From assembly GCF_901905185.1 (NCBI RefSeq), contig NZ_CABFMQ020000076.1, positions 1 to 64,000 of the forward strand: a stretch of 64,000 nt of DNA. The letters are read 5' to 3'. Origin of the DNA: Methylocella tundrae. GTDB taxonomy: Bacteria; Pseudomonadota; Alphaproteobacteria; Rhizobiales; Beijerinckiaceae. Position numbers and translations under genes: made by a program. Positions 28,742 through 37,338 of this stretch are shown one piece after another (the first letter of the stretch is position 1; the number at the start of each line of letters is the position of its first letter). The notes under the pieces are model-generated. The model saw nothing but the letters and a program-made list of their open reading frames with translations. It ran no database searches and was not told the DNA's origin.

Positions 28742-30046
28742 TCATACTCCATATTTGCGCTGCGCCGCGCGCCACGCAGCCATTCCGCCGACATAAAGCA
28801 AAGCCGACGCGGCGAGGCTGAGGAGACTGAAAAGGAATCGGTGCGGATAGGTCGTATCGCGCGCGAGAACCGGATGGACGAACGTCGCGAGATAGACCTT
28901 CTTTCCTTCAGCATTGACGCGCGCTCGTTCGAGGGCGGCCGCGGCCAGGGTATATTGCTTTTCGGCGATCTGACGTTCGAGCTCCAGCTCGTCGAAGCGG
29001 GTGATCTTGCCGGACAGCGTTTCGCCTTGCGATCCGTCCTGCGACGTCACTTTTTCCTCAAGGCTGGCGATCTGCTCGCCGATAATGTCGAGGCGCGCCC
29101 GCATGATCTGCACCTGCGGCGCATTGGCGTTGACATTGCCGCGTTCGGCGCCCGTTATATCCTGCTCGAGATGAATTTTCTCAAGCCGCAGCTCCGACAC
29201 CAGTTTGGCGATCCCCTCGGCTGTGCGGCGCGGATCGAGGGTCGCCTGCGTGTTGCGAAGATCCCGCAGCGCCACGCGCGCCGCGCTGAGGCGCCCTTCC
29301 GCGCGCGCCAGTTCGCTCTCGGCCTGGCCGACAGCGTCTTTAAGCGCGCGAGTGGAAAGCCCGTTGACCAGACGCTCGCTCAAATCGACCGTCGCATTGG
29401 CGATCTTGAGCGTTTCGTCCGGCGTGAAGGCGCTGATCTTGACGGTCACAATGCCGGATGGCGCTTCGACCGAGACCTTCATGTGAGAGAGCCAATATTT
29501 GACAAAGTCTTCGATCGAATCATCGGCGTTGAAGCGAGAAAGCCAATCGATCGAATGGTTGGAATAAAGAGCGCGAAGATCGACGTCCTGTTCGAGCGCC
29601 TCGACGATGGCTTGGCTTTTCAGATAATTGACGACGATCAGGGAATCCTGGACCTGCGTGAAGGAGGCAAGCCCGGTCAGCGCGGAGATGGCGTCGGTTG
29701 AGACGCGCTCGCCTCCCCTCACCGCAAAACGCGCCTCGGATGTGTATTCGCTGGACGCGATCAGCGAGAAATAGGCGACGGAGGAGACCGCGGGCGCGAC
29801 GAACAGAACGAAAAATCCGATGAGCGCGCTGCGCGACCGGCGCACCTGAGCGAAGCTGTGGTAGCCGATTCGTGCGCCAACGGCCCAAGACGGCCGGGCG
29901 ACCCGTCTGCCTTTGGCAAGACGAAGGCTTCGCGCTGCGCGCCGCCATTCCTCCGAAGCGCTCGCCGCCTTCTCGAGAGCGGCGGCATGCGCCTTTGCGA
30001 GCGCGCCGGCCTTGATGTCGGCGGCGTCGGGATCCGCGGCGCTCAA
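28742..30046 (-). CDS. kpsE: Capsule export inner-membrane adaptor (KpsE/CtrB-like)
   Basis: A 434-residue polysaccharide co-polymerase/export adaptor. A cytoplasmic N-terminus (1-70) is followed by TM1 (about 72-95, SALIGFFVLFVAPAVSSVAYF). A large periplasmic part starts EYTSEARFAVRGG and has a long coiled coil (about 235-380). TM2 (about 403-422) leads into a short cytoplasmic tail. This is the KpsE/CtrB/WcbD design that bridges the ABC exporter and the outer-membrane channel. The TTG start at 30046 is the best I see, with GGAG about 10 bases before it. It forms a pair with the ATPase gene. Confidence 0.82.
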   Translation of the reverse strand: MSAADPDAADIKAGALAKAHAAALEKAASASEEWRRAARSLRLAKGRRVARPSWAVGARIGYHSFAQVRRSRSALIGFFVLFVAPAVSSVAYFSLIASSEYTSEARFAVRGGERVSTDAISALTGLASFTQVQDSLIVVNYLKSQAIVEALEQDVDLRALYSNHSIDWLSRFNADDSIEDFVKYWLSHMKVSVEAPSGIVTVKISAFTPDETLKIANATVDLSERLVNGLSTRALKDAVGQAESELARAEGRLSAARVALRDLRNTQATLDPRRTAEGIAKLVSELRLEKIHLEQDITGAERGNVNANAPQVQIMRARLDIIGEQIASLEEKVTSQDGSQGETLSGKITRFDELELERQIAEKQYTLAAAALERARVNAEGKKVYLATFVHPVLARDTTYPHRFLFSLLSLAASALLYVGGMAAWRAAQRKYGV

Positions 30047-30278
30047 CTTAAGCTTGCTCCATAGGGTGTTGGTTTCGCCTTCTGCGATGGCCTGGACGTT
30101 ATCCTGCCGCGAATTCCCCGCACGACATCGGGCGTCGCTAGCAGATCAATTTGTCCAAACAGCGTCGACGGATACAGGAAAACGAAGCGCCAAGCCAGCG
30201 TCAAGCCCCCGGAAAGCCGGCGAGGATGGCCGGGATTCACGCGCGCGCATCAAGTCGAGGAGCAATGCGAGCAAAATC

Positions 30279-30716
30279 CTAAAATTTATATTTGACGCCA
30301 ACCTCGGCGCCGGAGCCGAGAGACTGGCCGTTCACGGTCTCGTTATAGCGCTCGATCACGCCCGATGTGCTCACGCCGCCATAAATTGGCTCATTGTTCG
30401 CCTTCCAGTTCATATCCACGCTGAACGGATCGTCTCGCCCGGAGGAGTCCTTTTTCGATAGGCTGGGCTCTGCCGGATCGGCAGGACGAGACGGACCGGC
30501 GATCGCGGCCGCGGGCGTCGCTGCTTTGTCTTTTGACGCAATTCTTTTGGCTAAATGAGGCTTCTTGATAACCGGCTTTGGCCGGGAAGGCGCAAAAGCC
30601 CCGTCGATTTCCGGCGGCGGCTGGATCAAATCGCGGGCGAGAGCGGGCTCAAGCGACAGCGCCGCCATAATCAGCCCGGCGAACAGTCCTCCTTTGGCCA
30701 CCGCGCGCTCCTCCAT
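30279..30716 (-). CDS. Small exported protein with outer-membrane-like C-terminus
   Basis: A 145-residue protein. A signal peptide (about 1-25, AKGGLFAGLIMAALSLEPALA) is followed by a Pro/Lys/Ala-rich stretch (about 30-90) and a C-terminal region ending GSGAEVGVKYKF. A terminal aromatic residue after alternating hydrophobic positions is the usual BAM recognition signal of outer-membrane beta strands, but only one or two strands could form here. I start at ATG 30716; an earlier frame would overlap the divergent ABM gene. Upstream of the capsule-export genes on the same strand, so it could serve envelope or capsule biogenesis (inference). Confidence 0.6.
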   Translation of the reverse strand: MEERAVAKGGLFAGLIMAALSLEPALARDLIQPPPEIDGAFAPSRPKPVIKKPHLAKRIASKDKAATPAAAIAGPSRPADPAEPSLSKKDSSGRDDPFSVDMNWKANNEPIYGGVSTSGVIERYNETVNGQSLGSGAEVGVKYKF

Positions 30717-30872
30717 CACAATGCGACTCGCAGGGTGCAAGCGAATTGCAGCACCATCTTGACCGGCGCCATCTCCGCGGCGATGTGATCCGGCTGGGGG
30801 AGCGCCGTGCGCGGCTTGGAAAAATGCGATATGCGAGGGGAGACACCCGAGGACCCCAAGCGGAGAAAGCAT

Positions 30873-31202
30873 ATGTACATCGCGATGAATCGCTTCAAAG
30901 TTCTTAAAGACGAGCAAAAGGCCTTCGAAAATGTGTGGCTGACGCGTGATTCGCGTCTCGACGAGGTTAAAGGCTTCATCGAATTTCATCTGCTGCGCGG
31001 TCCGGAGCGCGAAGACCACGTGCTCTATTCATCGCACACGATCTGGGCGAGCCAGGAGGATTTTCTAGCCTGGACAAAATCCGAACAGTTTCGCGCGGCG
31101 CATCAGAACGCTGGCGAACGCAAGCCGCTCACACTGGGCCATCCCGAATTCGAGGGGTTCGAGGTGATCCAGACGGTCGAAAACCCGAAATTGCGCGGCT
31201 GA
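30873..31202 (+). CDS. Antibiotic biosynthesis monooxygenase (ABM) domain protein
   Basis: A 109-residue dimeric alpha/beta-barrel protein. MYIAMNRFKVLKDEQKAFENVW opens the ABM ferredoxin-like fold, and FIEFHLLRG, YSSHTIWASQEDFLAWTKSEQF and the late FEGFEVIQTVENP complete it. This wording is that of the IsdG/HmoB-like branch, which degrades haem or handles small aromatic substrates; no residue here proves haem binding. GGAG lies about 9 bases before ATG 30873. Divergent from the exported protein gene. Confidence 0.8.
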   Translation: MYIAMNRFKVLKDEQKAFENVWLTRDSRLDEVKGFIEFHLLRGPEREDHVLYSSHTIWASQEDFLAWTKSEQFRAAHQNAGERKPLTLGHPEFEGFEVIQTVENPKLRG

Positions 31203-31264
31203 TCAAAGGGCGGCGCCGGCGCCCGTTGGCGCGCCGAACGCCGCTTTCGTGTTCGTGTTGGCGC

Positions 31265-31304
31265 ATGATGCCGAAAAGTTGGAGACTTTTCGGACCCGCA
31301 TCAT
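31265..31304. repeat. Intergenic palindromic repeat
   Basis: Perfect inverted repeat CCGAAAAGT (31271-31279) and ACTTTTCGG (31285-31293) around a 5-base loop, with outer arms ATGATG (31265-31270) and CATCAT (31299-31304). Such nested elements resemble the dispersed intergenic palindromes (REP/RIME-like) known in Rhizobiales. It lies between the convergent ABM and nnrS genes and could also attenuate transcription. The rest of 31203-31425 has no gene. Confidence 0.6.
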
Positions 31305-31425
31305 TCGTTAAAACAAAAGCTTAACTACAGACGATCCAATTCGGTCGGTTTCGGTGCGGACACACCGAACTCTGATCTGGTCAGCGCTTCGACAGTTTGA
31401 TGCCCCGTTGGCAAGGACGCCGTCG

Positions 31426-32616
31426 TTACCGCGCGTCGCGCGCGCCGATGAGCATAGGTCCGTAGCTCAGAACGAACCCTCCGAAGGCGGCGATCCAGAA
31501 GCATGCCGAGATGATGAGAAGCGGCATGGTCCAGCCCGCATGGAAGGCGGCGGCGACGCGTGTGATCGCGGCGAGGCTGACAAGGATATATATCAGGCGT
31601 GTGGCGCTATCCGCCGCCAGATCGCGTCCGGTGTGGCCGCGCGTGGCGCGCGTCATCACCGCCAGAATCATTGTGCCGATCGCCCCCGCCGTGAGGGCGT
31701 GAATGGCGGCGCTTTGCGGCAGATCGGCATCGAGCATGGAAAGACCGAGCAAGGCGGCGCCGAGAACCAGCCACGCATAGCCGATATGGAGAATGAACAG
31801 CAGCGGCTCCCCGCTCGTCGCGCCGCCGCGCCAGCGCAGCAGACGCCAGAAATTGAGCGCCGCGCCGAGCAGAAGCACAAGGCCGATCGCGCCGAAAGTC
31901 GGAAACAACGCCCAGCCGAACAGGCCCGCATGCAGGACGCCGAGGGAGGCCCGGTCGATGCTCTTGGAGACGGCGGGGAGGTTGGCGCCCGGGCGCTTGG
32001 CCAGCCAGTTGCGGGTAAAGCTCGGCACGATCCGGCCGGCCACCACTGAAACCAGCACGATCACGGCGGCAAGTCCGAGACGCCATCCGAGCCCTGTCGG
32101 GACGGCGACGCCGGCAGCCTCAAGGTGCATCAAGAGATTGGCGACGCCGAGAACGGTCACCGGCGCGACCATCGGCAGATTGCGCCAGTTATGGCCGGCG
32201 ACGATCTCGCGAGCGGCGACCCCAACCAGAAGCGCCGGGAAGGACAGATCCGCGGTGATGGCGACCCACGCCGGAACGAGCGATGAAACCAGACAGGCGA
32301 TGCGGCCGAGCAGCCACAGCGCGGCCAGCAGCGCCAGCGGCGCGCCGCTGACGGGAAGCCGCCGGGTCCAGTTCGGGATGGCGGTGAGCAGGAAGCCTGC
32401 GATGGCCGCCATCACGAAGCCGAAGAGCATTTCATGAATGTGCCAGTTGAGCGGATCGAAGCGGCTCGGCGGCGCAGATCCCGTGACAAGCATGACGATC
32501 CAGAGCGCGAGCGCTACCGCCGACCAGAGGCCGGCCGCCAGAAAGAATGGCCGGAAGCCTTGCGTCAGAAGGGCCGGCGTCGCGCGATTCACCGGGTCTT
32601 TTGCGGCGACGTTCAT
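31426..32616 (-). CDS. nnrS: NnrS family haem-copper membrane protein
   Basis: A 396-residue polytopic inner-membrane protein with about 12 hydrophobic helices. It begins TPALLTQGFRPFFLAAGLWSAVAL, and LNWHIHEMLFGFVMAAIAGFLLTAIPNWT carries the conserved His/Glu region typical of NnrS. IHALTAGAIGTMILAVMTRATRGHTGR is the second family signature. NnrS protects against nitric oxide stress and is usually controlled by NO-responsive regulators of denitrification. It lies directly downstream of a Crp/Fnr-family gene (59-base gap, same strand), which fits that pattern. Confidence 0.9.
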   Translation of the reverse strand: MNVAAKDPVNRATPALLTQGFRPFFLAAGLWSAVALALWIVMLVTGSAPPSRFDPLNWHIHEMLFGFVMAAIAGFLLTAIPNWTRRLPVSGAPLALLAALWLLGRIACLVSSLVPAWVAITADLSFPALLVGVAAREIVAGHNWRNLPMVAPVTVLGVANLLMHLEAAGVAVPTGLGWRLGLAAVIVLVSVVAGRIVPSFTRNWLAKRPGANLPAVSKSIDRASLGVLHAGLFGWALFPTFGAIGLVLLLGAALNFWRLLRWRGGATSGEPLLFILHIGYAWLVLGAALLGLSMLDADLPQSAAIHALTAGAIGTMILAVMTRATRGHTGRDLAADSATRLIYILVSLAAITRVAAAFHAGWTMPLLIISACFWIAAFGGFVLSYGPMLIGARDAR

Positions 32617-32674
32617 GGCGCGTCTAGAGGTGCGATTTTGAACGGCTGCCAGAAGCAGTTCTGCCGGCTCATCG

Positions 32675-33478
32675 TCAGGCCTTCCTGTCTTGAAAAGGCT
32701 TGATCGGCTCAGGACCGTCGATGAGCGGATCGAGCGGGAAGCGGGCGCGGGCCGCGGCCGCGTCTTCGATGTGCAAGACGTCGCCGCGGATGAGCATTCC
32801 GAACTTCGCCATCCCGGCCAGGGCGCGCGAGAACGTCTCGCGCGTCATGCCGAGCTGCGAGGCGATGAGGCGCTTCTCGAGCGGTAGCCGGACGGCGATG
32901 TCTTTATGAGATTGTCCGAATAGCGCGACGAGATAGCAGCCGACCCGCTCTTCCGCGGAGCGCAGCTTCAGGTTTTTCTGCATGCGCACCTGGCGCCGGA
33001 ACTGCGCGGCCTGCCGGCCCAGAATCGCGCGGCAGAAGGCGTGATCCGACGCGATGGCCTCCCGGAACGCTTCCGCGCGGATCAGAAGAAGGTGGGCTTC
33101 CTCATAGACGCGCGCCCGCATCAGATAGGGCTGATCGCCGATGACGGCGGCGGGAATGACGAGATCGACCGGCAGCAACAGTTCGATAAGGGTCTCGACC
33201 TGATTGCGTATGCCTAAAAGCTCGATGCTGCCGGCGAGGAGAAACTGCGCAAAGACCGGCGTCTCCGCTTGCTCGAGCAGCACGCTTCCGGCTGGCACGC
33301 GATGCAGCAAAGCCTCCGCCGCCAGCGCATCCAGCGTTTCAGGCGGAACCTCATGCAGCCAGGCAATCTCCTGGAGCGCCTCACGCGCGGAAGACCAAGA
33401 CGCCAGATCTGGAGCATTTGCGGGCGCGACAGTCGGGGCGACGCCGTGCGGTCGATTGGATGGCAGATCCATTTCCAT
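32675..33478 (-). CDS. Crp/Fnr-family regulator (NnrR/DNR-like)
   Basis: A 267-residue transcription factor. A cyclic-nucleotide-type beta-roll (about 40-155) and dimer helix (about 165-185) lead to a winged helix whose recognition helix is SQLGMTRETFSRALAGM. It lacks the N-terminal Cys cluster of FNR and the Cys-rich oxygen sensor, so it groups with the NO-responsive DNR/NnrR class or with FixK. SRALAGM has the Ser-Arg pair used to read TTGAT half-sites. The association with nnrS and the nos operon suggests it controls N-oxide respiration (inference). A perfect TTGAT-N4-ATCAA box lies about 90 bases upstream. Confidence 0.85.
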   Translation of the reverse strand: MEMDLPSNRPHGVAPTVAPANAPDLASWSSAREALQEIAWLHEVPPETLDALAAEALLHRVPAGSVLLEQAETPVFAQFLLAGSIELLGIRNQVETLIELLLPVDLVIPAAVIGDQPYLMRARVYEEAHLLLIRAEAFREAIASDHAFCRAILGRQAAQFRRQVRMQKNLKLRSAEERVGCYLVALFGQSHKDIAVRLPLEKRLIASQLGMTRETFSRALAGMAKFGMLIRGDVLHIEDAAAARARFPLDPLIDGPEPIKPFQDRKA

Positions 33479-33521
33479 TCGGCTGTCTTCCTTCCCCTGC
33501 CGGGGCCAGAATGCATTCTAA

Positions 33522-33537
33522 TGTGACTTATATCACG
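33522..33537. promoter_or_regulatory. CRP-like palindrome upstream of regulator gene
   Basis: TGTGA (33522-33526), six bases, then TCACG (33533-33537), a near-perfect Crp-type TGTGA-N6-TCACA site. It lies 44 bases ahead of the Crp/Fnr gene start, next to a possible minus-strand -10 (TAGAAT, 33520-33515). It may serve autoregulation or another Crp-family protein. Confidence 0.45.
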
Positions 33538-33566
33538 TTAGTATCGAAATTAAATCATTTATTGCA

Positions 33567-33580
33567 TTGATCGAAATCAA
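33567..33580. promoter_or_regulatory. Perfect FNR/DNR/NnrR box
   Basis: TTGAT (33567-33571), four bases, ATCAA (33576-33580): an exact TTGAT-N4-ATCAA palindrome, the consensus for FNR, FixK, DNR and NnrR. It sits about 90 bases upstream of the Crp/Fnr gene (minus strand). It supports low-oxygen or NO control of the regulator-nnrS unit. Confidence 0.65.
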
Positions 33581-34014
33581 TGAGATCATGCATCGGGATC
33601 TGCAGGATCGTCCAGCGGCCGCCATCCCTGTCTTGCGCAGGACCGGACATCACAGAGAAAACCATGAGTTGCTTGGTCGCCACCAAACAGCAAGCGTATG
33701 TGCGCAAACATGAGAGGGTCCTGTTCGCATTGAGGCGCTGGGGCGGCCACTCGCTGACGCCGCAGACGACAGCGGTGGCGCTGGCCGAGCACGGCGAACG
33801 CGGCGCATATCTGCGAGCCTCTGAGACGCCAGCCACCGACTTCGGCGCGCCAAGGAGAAGCTGTGCGTGCGCGACGCCGCGCAGGTGGCGCTCGGGCGTC
33901 CGAAAAGTCGCCTATGACCTCCGGTCGCGCGCGTCCGCGATGAGAATAACGTCCAGCCCCAGGGCGTCGCCGGTTGGCTGGCGGGCGGCGGACGCCGGAG
34001 GTCTCCAAATGGCG
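33581..34014. other. No supported gene; possibly decayed coding DNA
   Basis: A 434-base stretch between the regulator promoter and the ferritin-like gene. On the minus strand, pieces that look protein-like are spread over different frames, for example LDVILIADARDRR near 33905-33955, then RHLRGVAHAQLLLGAP further on, separated by stops and frame changes. That could be a decayed gene. A long plus-strand frame crossing the region and running antisense to the ferritin-like gene is an artefact of GC-rich codon usage. I assign no gene. Confidence 0.35.
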
Positions 34015-34887
34015 TCAGCCGGATGTGGCGCCGAGCAGCGTATTGCTCCGCGCGCCCCCGGCCAGCGCGAGGCGGCCGACTATCTCACCGGCGAGACGCT
34101 GCGCCTCCGCCACGACCCGCTCGTCGTCCGCCCGCTCAACGATCATGGCGTACCGGTCGAAGCTTTCCTCGAGCAATCGCAGCCCGTCCGCGGCGCTGCG
34201 CAGTCTCGGTACGGTCGCGGCGCCGGCATTGTCGCCGCCCTCCTGTTCGGCAAGGCGCCGGAAAATTTCCGCATCCGCACTCTCGCCGGCCTCGTCGAGG
34301 GCCTTGGCGAGCGCCGCGTGGGCTGCCGAGGCCTCACTATCCCAACGCCTTGCGAGAATACGCAGGGCGTCCACGCTCGCCACATGTTCGATGAAGACCG
34401 GGCGGTCGGCATGGAAGGCGCGGCGCCGGCAATGACGCAGCAGGGCGGCATGCTCCAACTCGTCGCGCGCCAGTTCCTCGGCCAGCGCGCGGAGGTCGGG
34501 ATGTTCAGCCTCGGCGGCGACGTAGGTGTAGAAGGCGAAGGCGCGCTCCTCGTTGCGCACGGCGAAGGCAAGCGCTTGATAGGCGCTAAGCGAGGCGCCG
34601 CTCGCTTCTTCCTCGTCGTAACCGGTCGGCAGTTCCCAGCGCGCGCAGGCGGGGTCGGGCGCGTGACCCAGCATCGTTCTGCCCCGATCTGCGACATGGG
34701 TTGCATGGCGCTCCTCGATCCCGGCGAGAAAATCGAACCGCGCAGCCATCTCGGTGTCGCCCTGCCGCGCCATGCGCGCCGAAAGGGCGCGGTAGCGCGT
34801 CGCTGCCTCCTGCTCCAAAGCCTCAGCCACCGCCAGGAGTTCATCGACCGACTTTACCGGCGCGGGCAGCTGTCCCGTTCTGCTCAT
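34015..34887 (-). CDS. Ferritin-like/rubrerythrin-type protein
   Basis: A 290-residue all-helical protein with two ferritin-like parts. The first carries Glu-rich iron-ligand spacing: ALEQEAATRYRALS (about 22-35), then FLAGIEERHATHV (about 53-65). The second has AVRNEERAFAFYTYVAAEAE (about 108-127) and ARDELEHAALLRHC (about 137-150), i.e. the ExxH pattern of a di-iron site. No rubredoxin domain is present. It probably handles iron or peroxide. Placed between the NnrS/regulator genes and nosR, it may be part of the low-oxygen regulon (inference). It starts about 180 bases from nosR, on the opposite strand. Confidence 0.75.
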   Translation of the reverse strand: MSRTGQLPAPVKSVDELLAVAEALEQEAATRYRALSARMARQGDTEMAARFDFLAGIEERHATHVADRGRTMLGHAPDPACARWELPTGYDEEEASGASLSAYQALAFAVRNEERAFAFYTYVAAEAEHPDLRALAEELARDELEHAALLRHCRRRAFHADRPVFIEHVASVDALRILARRWDSEASAAHAALAKALDEAGESADAEIFRRLAEQEGGDNAGAATVPRLRSAADGLRLLEESFDRYAMIVERADDERVVAEAQRLAGEIVGRLALAGGARSNTLLGATSG

Positions 34888-34942
34888 CTTCCATCCCCCC
34901 GAAACCGATCCGCCATGCCATTATCGGCGCATCCTAAGCTAG

Positions 34943-35004
34943 ATCAAAATACGCGCTCTGTTTGTGTCATAATACGGAGCACGGAATATTATAAATATTA
35001 TAAT
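34943..35004 (+). promoter_or_regulatory. Candidate nosR promoter region
   Basis: The AT-rich gap before nosR contains an ATCAA half-site (34943-34947), a CATAAT hexamer (34968-34973) and a perfect -10 TATAAT (34999-35004), inside the repeated AATATTATAAATATTATAA. No full TTGAT-N4-ATCAA box is visible, so if NnrR/DNR acts here it must use a degenerate site. A weak TTGTG-N4-AATAC lies at 34962-34975. Confidence 0.35.
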
Positions 35005-35069
35005 GGTAGAGTAGCCGTTAATCGGGTCGCCAGCGTCAAGTTTATGTTTTCTCGCACGGGGAATATGCT

Positions 35070-37271
35070 TTGCTAATACCAGCAATCCGTTCGTGCATGG
35101 TGCTGTTGTTGCTTTCGATAGCGGCTGCGATCGGACCATGCCGCGCCGCCGACAGCCGCCTGACAGAGTTCATGAGCAAGGTGCCAGCAGGCGAACTAGT
35201 GCCCGGCGCGGATCACTATGCCTTGCCGCAGGGAAATCCACCGGTCGCGAAGGTGCTGGCGGGCGAGCGGCTTGTCGGCTACGCCTTCGTCAATGCCGAC
35301 TGGGTGAACTCCACCGGATATTCCGGCCAGCCGATCCAGATCCTGGTGGGGCTGACGGTAGACGGCAAGATCGCCGGCGCCCGGTTGATGGCTCATCACG
35401 AGCCAATCGTGCTGATCGGCATTCCGCCAGAGCGCATCGCCGCCTTCATTCAAGGCTATGTTGGACGTGACGTGCTGCGCCTCGCCACGGGGGGGCCATC
35501 CGAGCGCCCGCCCGTGGATATCGTAAGCGGCGCGACCGTGACGGTGACCGTGATCGCCGAGAGCATGATCCGCTCCGGCATCAAGGTGGCGCGCGCGGAG
35601 GGCGTGGGAGGACCGGCGCAGGCCACGGCGGCGGCGTTGCGTGAGATCGATCCGTCTCACGAGGCGCCGGCGGACTGGACCGGGCTCCTCGGCGACGGAT
35701 CGGTGCGGCGGCTGTCGCTCACGGTCGGCGATGTGAATGCCGCGTTCGGCCGCGCTGGGAAGCAGCACGCGGAGGATAATCCCGAGTCCCCCGATCCGAA
35801 TGACAGTTTCATCGACATGTATTTTGCCCCCGTATCGGTGCCCGCGATCGGGCGGCGCCTGCTGGGGGATGTCCGCTACGCGGACCTGCAACGGAGCCTC
35901 AAGCCTGGCCAGCAGGCGATTCTTATCGCCAGCAACGGCGCTTATTCCTTCAAGGGCACTGGATATGTCCGCGGCGGCATCTTCGACCGGATCGAGGTGG
36001 TGCAGGGCGATTCCAGCATCCATTTCCACGACCGCACACATCAGCGGCTCGGAGAAATCAAAGCGGCGGGGGCGCCGGAGTTCCGCGACATTGACCTGTT
36101 TGGCGTGCCCGAGGGCAGCACGCTGGACGTGACGCAGCCGTGGCGACTGCAACTCCTTGTGCAGCGCGCCTTCGGCGCTCGCGACAAATCGTTCCTCACC
36201 TTCGACGTGAATTACGAATTGCCGCAGGCCTATCTGAAACCGGCGCAGGCGTCAGCGGCGATTGCCGCCGCGGCGGCGGCGCCGTCGATCGCCCCGGAAC
36301 CATCCGAACCGCCGATGTGGCATATCATGTGGCGCGCCAAGATGGTTCAGATTGGGATTCTGCTGGGCGCTCTCGGGCTGCTCACGCTGATCTTCTTCTT
36401 CCAGGACTGGCTGGTGCGCCGGCCGATCTTCTATGACCGGCTACGCCTGGGTTTCATGGTGTTCACCCTGGTCTGGATCGGCTGGTACGCTCAGGCTCAG
36501 TTGTCCGTGGTTAATGTGCTCGCCTTCCTCAGCGCCCTGCGCACGGATTTCCGCTGGGATTACTTCCTGATGGCGCCGCTGATCTTCATCCTGTGGTTTG
36601 CGACCGCCGCTTCGCTGTTGTTCTGGAATCGCGGCGCCTATTGCGGCTGGCTGTGTCCATTTGGCGCCTTGCAGGAATTGACCAACCGCGCCGCCAGACT
36701 GTTGAAAATACCGCAACTCAAAATTTCCTTCGGTGTTCACCAGCGTCTGACCGCGCTCAAATACATCGTTTTTCTCGTGCTATTTGGCATCTCGCTCAGC
36801 GCCCTTGGCACGGCCGAGCAGGCCGCCGAGGTCGAGCCGTTCAAAACCGCGATCATTTTGCGTTTTGCGCGTGGCTGGCCGTTCGTGCTGTATGCGGGCG
36901 CTACCATCGCGGCGAGCCTGTTCGTGGAACGCGCGTTCTGCCGCTATGTCTGTCCGCTCGGGGCCGCGATGGCGATCCCGGCGCGACTGCGGCTGTTCGA
37001 CTGGCTGCGCCGCTACCGCGAATGCGGCAATCCGTGTCAGCGCTGCGGCAACGAATGTCCGGTGCAGGCGATTCATCCTGAAGGGCATATCAACCCGAAC
37101 GAATGCATCCAGTGCCTGCATTGTCAGATGCTCTACCACCATGATCAGAAATGCCCGGTGATGATCCAGCGCCGACTGAAGCGCGAGCGGTACGCGCCCG
37201 CCTCGCCGATCGATCTTCCCCCGCGACCGAAGATTTCGGCGCGAGCACCAGACGAGAGCGCGGCCCCATGA
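35070..37271 (+). CDS. nosR: NosR, electron donor and regulator for N2O reductase
   Basis: A 733-residue polytopic flavo-iron-sulfur protein of the inner membrane. A signal peptide (about 1-26) is followed by a periplasmic FMN-binding domain; [16 protein letters not shown] (about 151-166) includes the Thr that carries covalent FMN. Six or so TM helices (about 425-640) include the CX3CP motifs CGWLCPFG and [10 protein letters not shown]-terminal cytoplasmic 2x[4Fe-4S] domain follows ([13 protein letters not shown] and [18 protein letters not shown]). NosR passes quinol electrons to NosZ and supports nosZ expression. A TTG start has GGGGA 7 bases ahead; an ATG at 35097 is the alternative. First gene of the nosRZDFYLX operon. 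Confidence 0.95.
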   Translation: MLIPAIRSCMVLLLLSIAAAIGPCRAADSRLTEFMSKVPAGELVPGADHYALPQGNPPVAKVLAGERLVGYAFVNADWVNSTGYSGQPIQILVGLTVDGKIAGARLMAHHEPIVLIGIPPERIAAFIQGYVGRDVLRLATGGPSERPPVDIVSGATVTVTVIAESMIRSGIKVARAEGVGGPAQATAAALREIDPSHEAPADWTGLLGDGSVRRLSLTVGDVNAAFGRAGKQHAEDNPESPDPNDSFIDMYFAPVSVPAIGRRLLGDVRYADLQRSLKPGQQAILIASNGAYSFKGTGYVRGGIFDRIEVVQGDSSIHFHDRTHQRLGEIKAAGAPEFRDIDLFGVPEGSTLDVTQPWRLQLLVQRAFGARDKSFLTFDVNYELPQAYLKPAQASAAIAAAAAAPSIAPEPSEPPMWHIMWRAKMVQIGILLGALGLLTLIFFFQDWLVRRPIFYDRLRLGFMVFTLVWIGWYAQAQLSVVNVLAFLSALRTDFRWDYFLMAPLIFILWFATAASLLFWNRGAYCGWLCPFGALQELTNRAARLLKIPQLKISFGVHQRLTALKYIVFLVLFGISLSALGTAEQAAEVEPFKTAIILRFARGWPFVLYAGATIAASLFVERAFCRYVCPLGAAMAIPARLRLFDWLRRYRECGNPCQRCGNECPVQAIHPEGHINPNECIQCLHCQMLYHHDQKCPVMIQRRLKRERYAPASPIDLPPRPKISARAPDESAAP

Positions 37272-37338
37272 CCGCGTCTTGGCCGCATCCCCAGCAACCC
37301 AGCCCCGCAGTGCGGAGCCGCGCATCAGGAGAGACACC

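Noticed and set aside
33580..35076. A 498-codon plus-strand frame
   Set aside because: It overlaps the ferritin-like gene in antisense and shows no domain. The minus-strand protein has clear ExxH helices.
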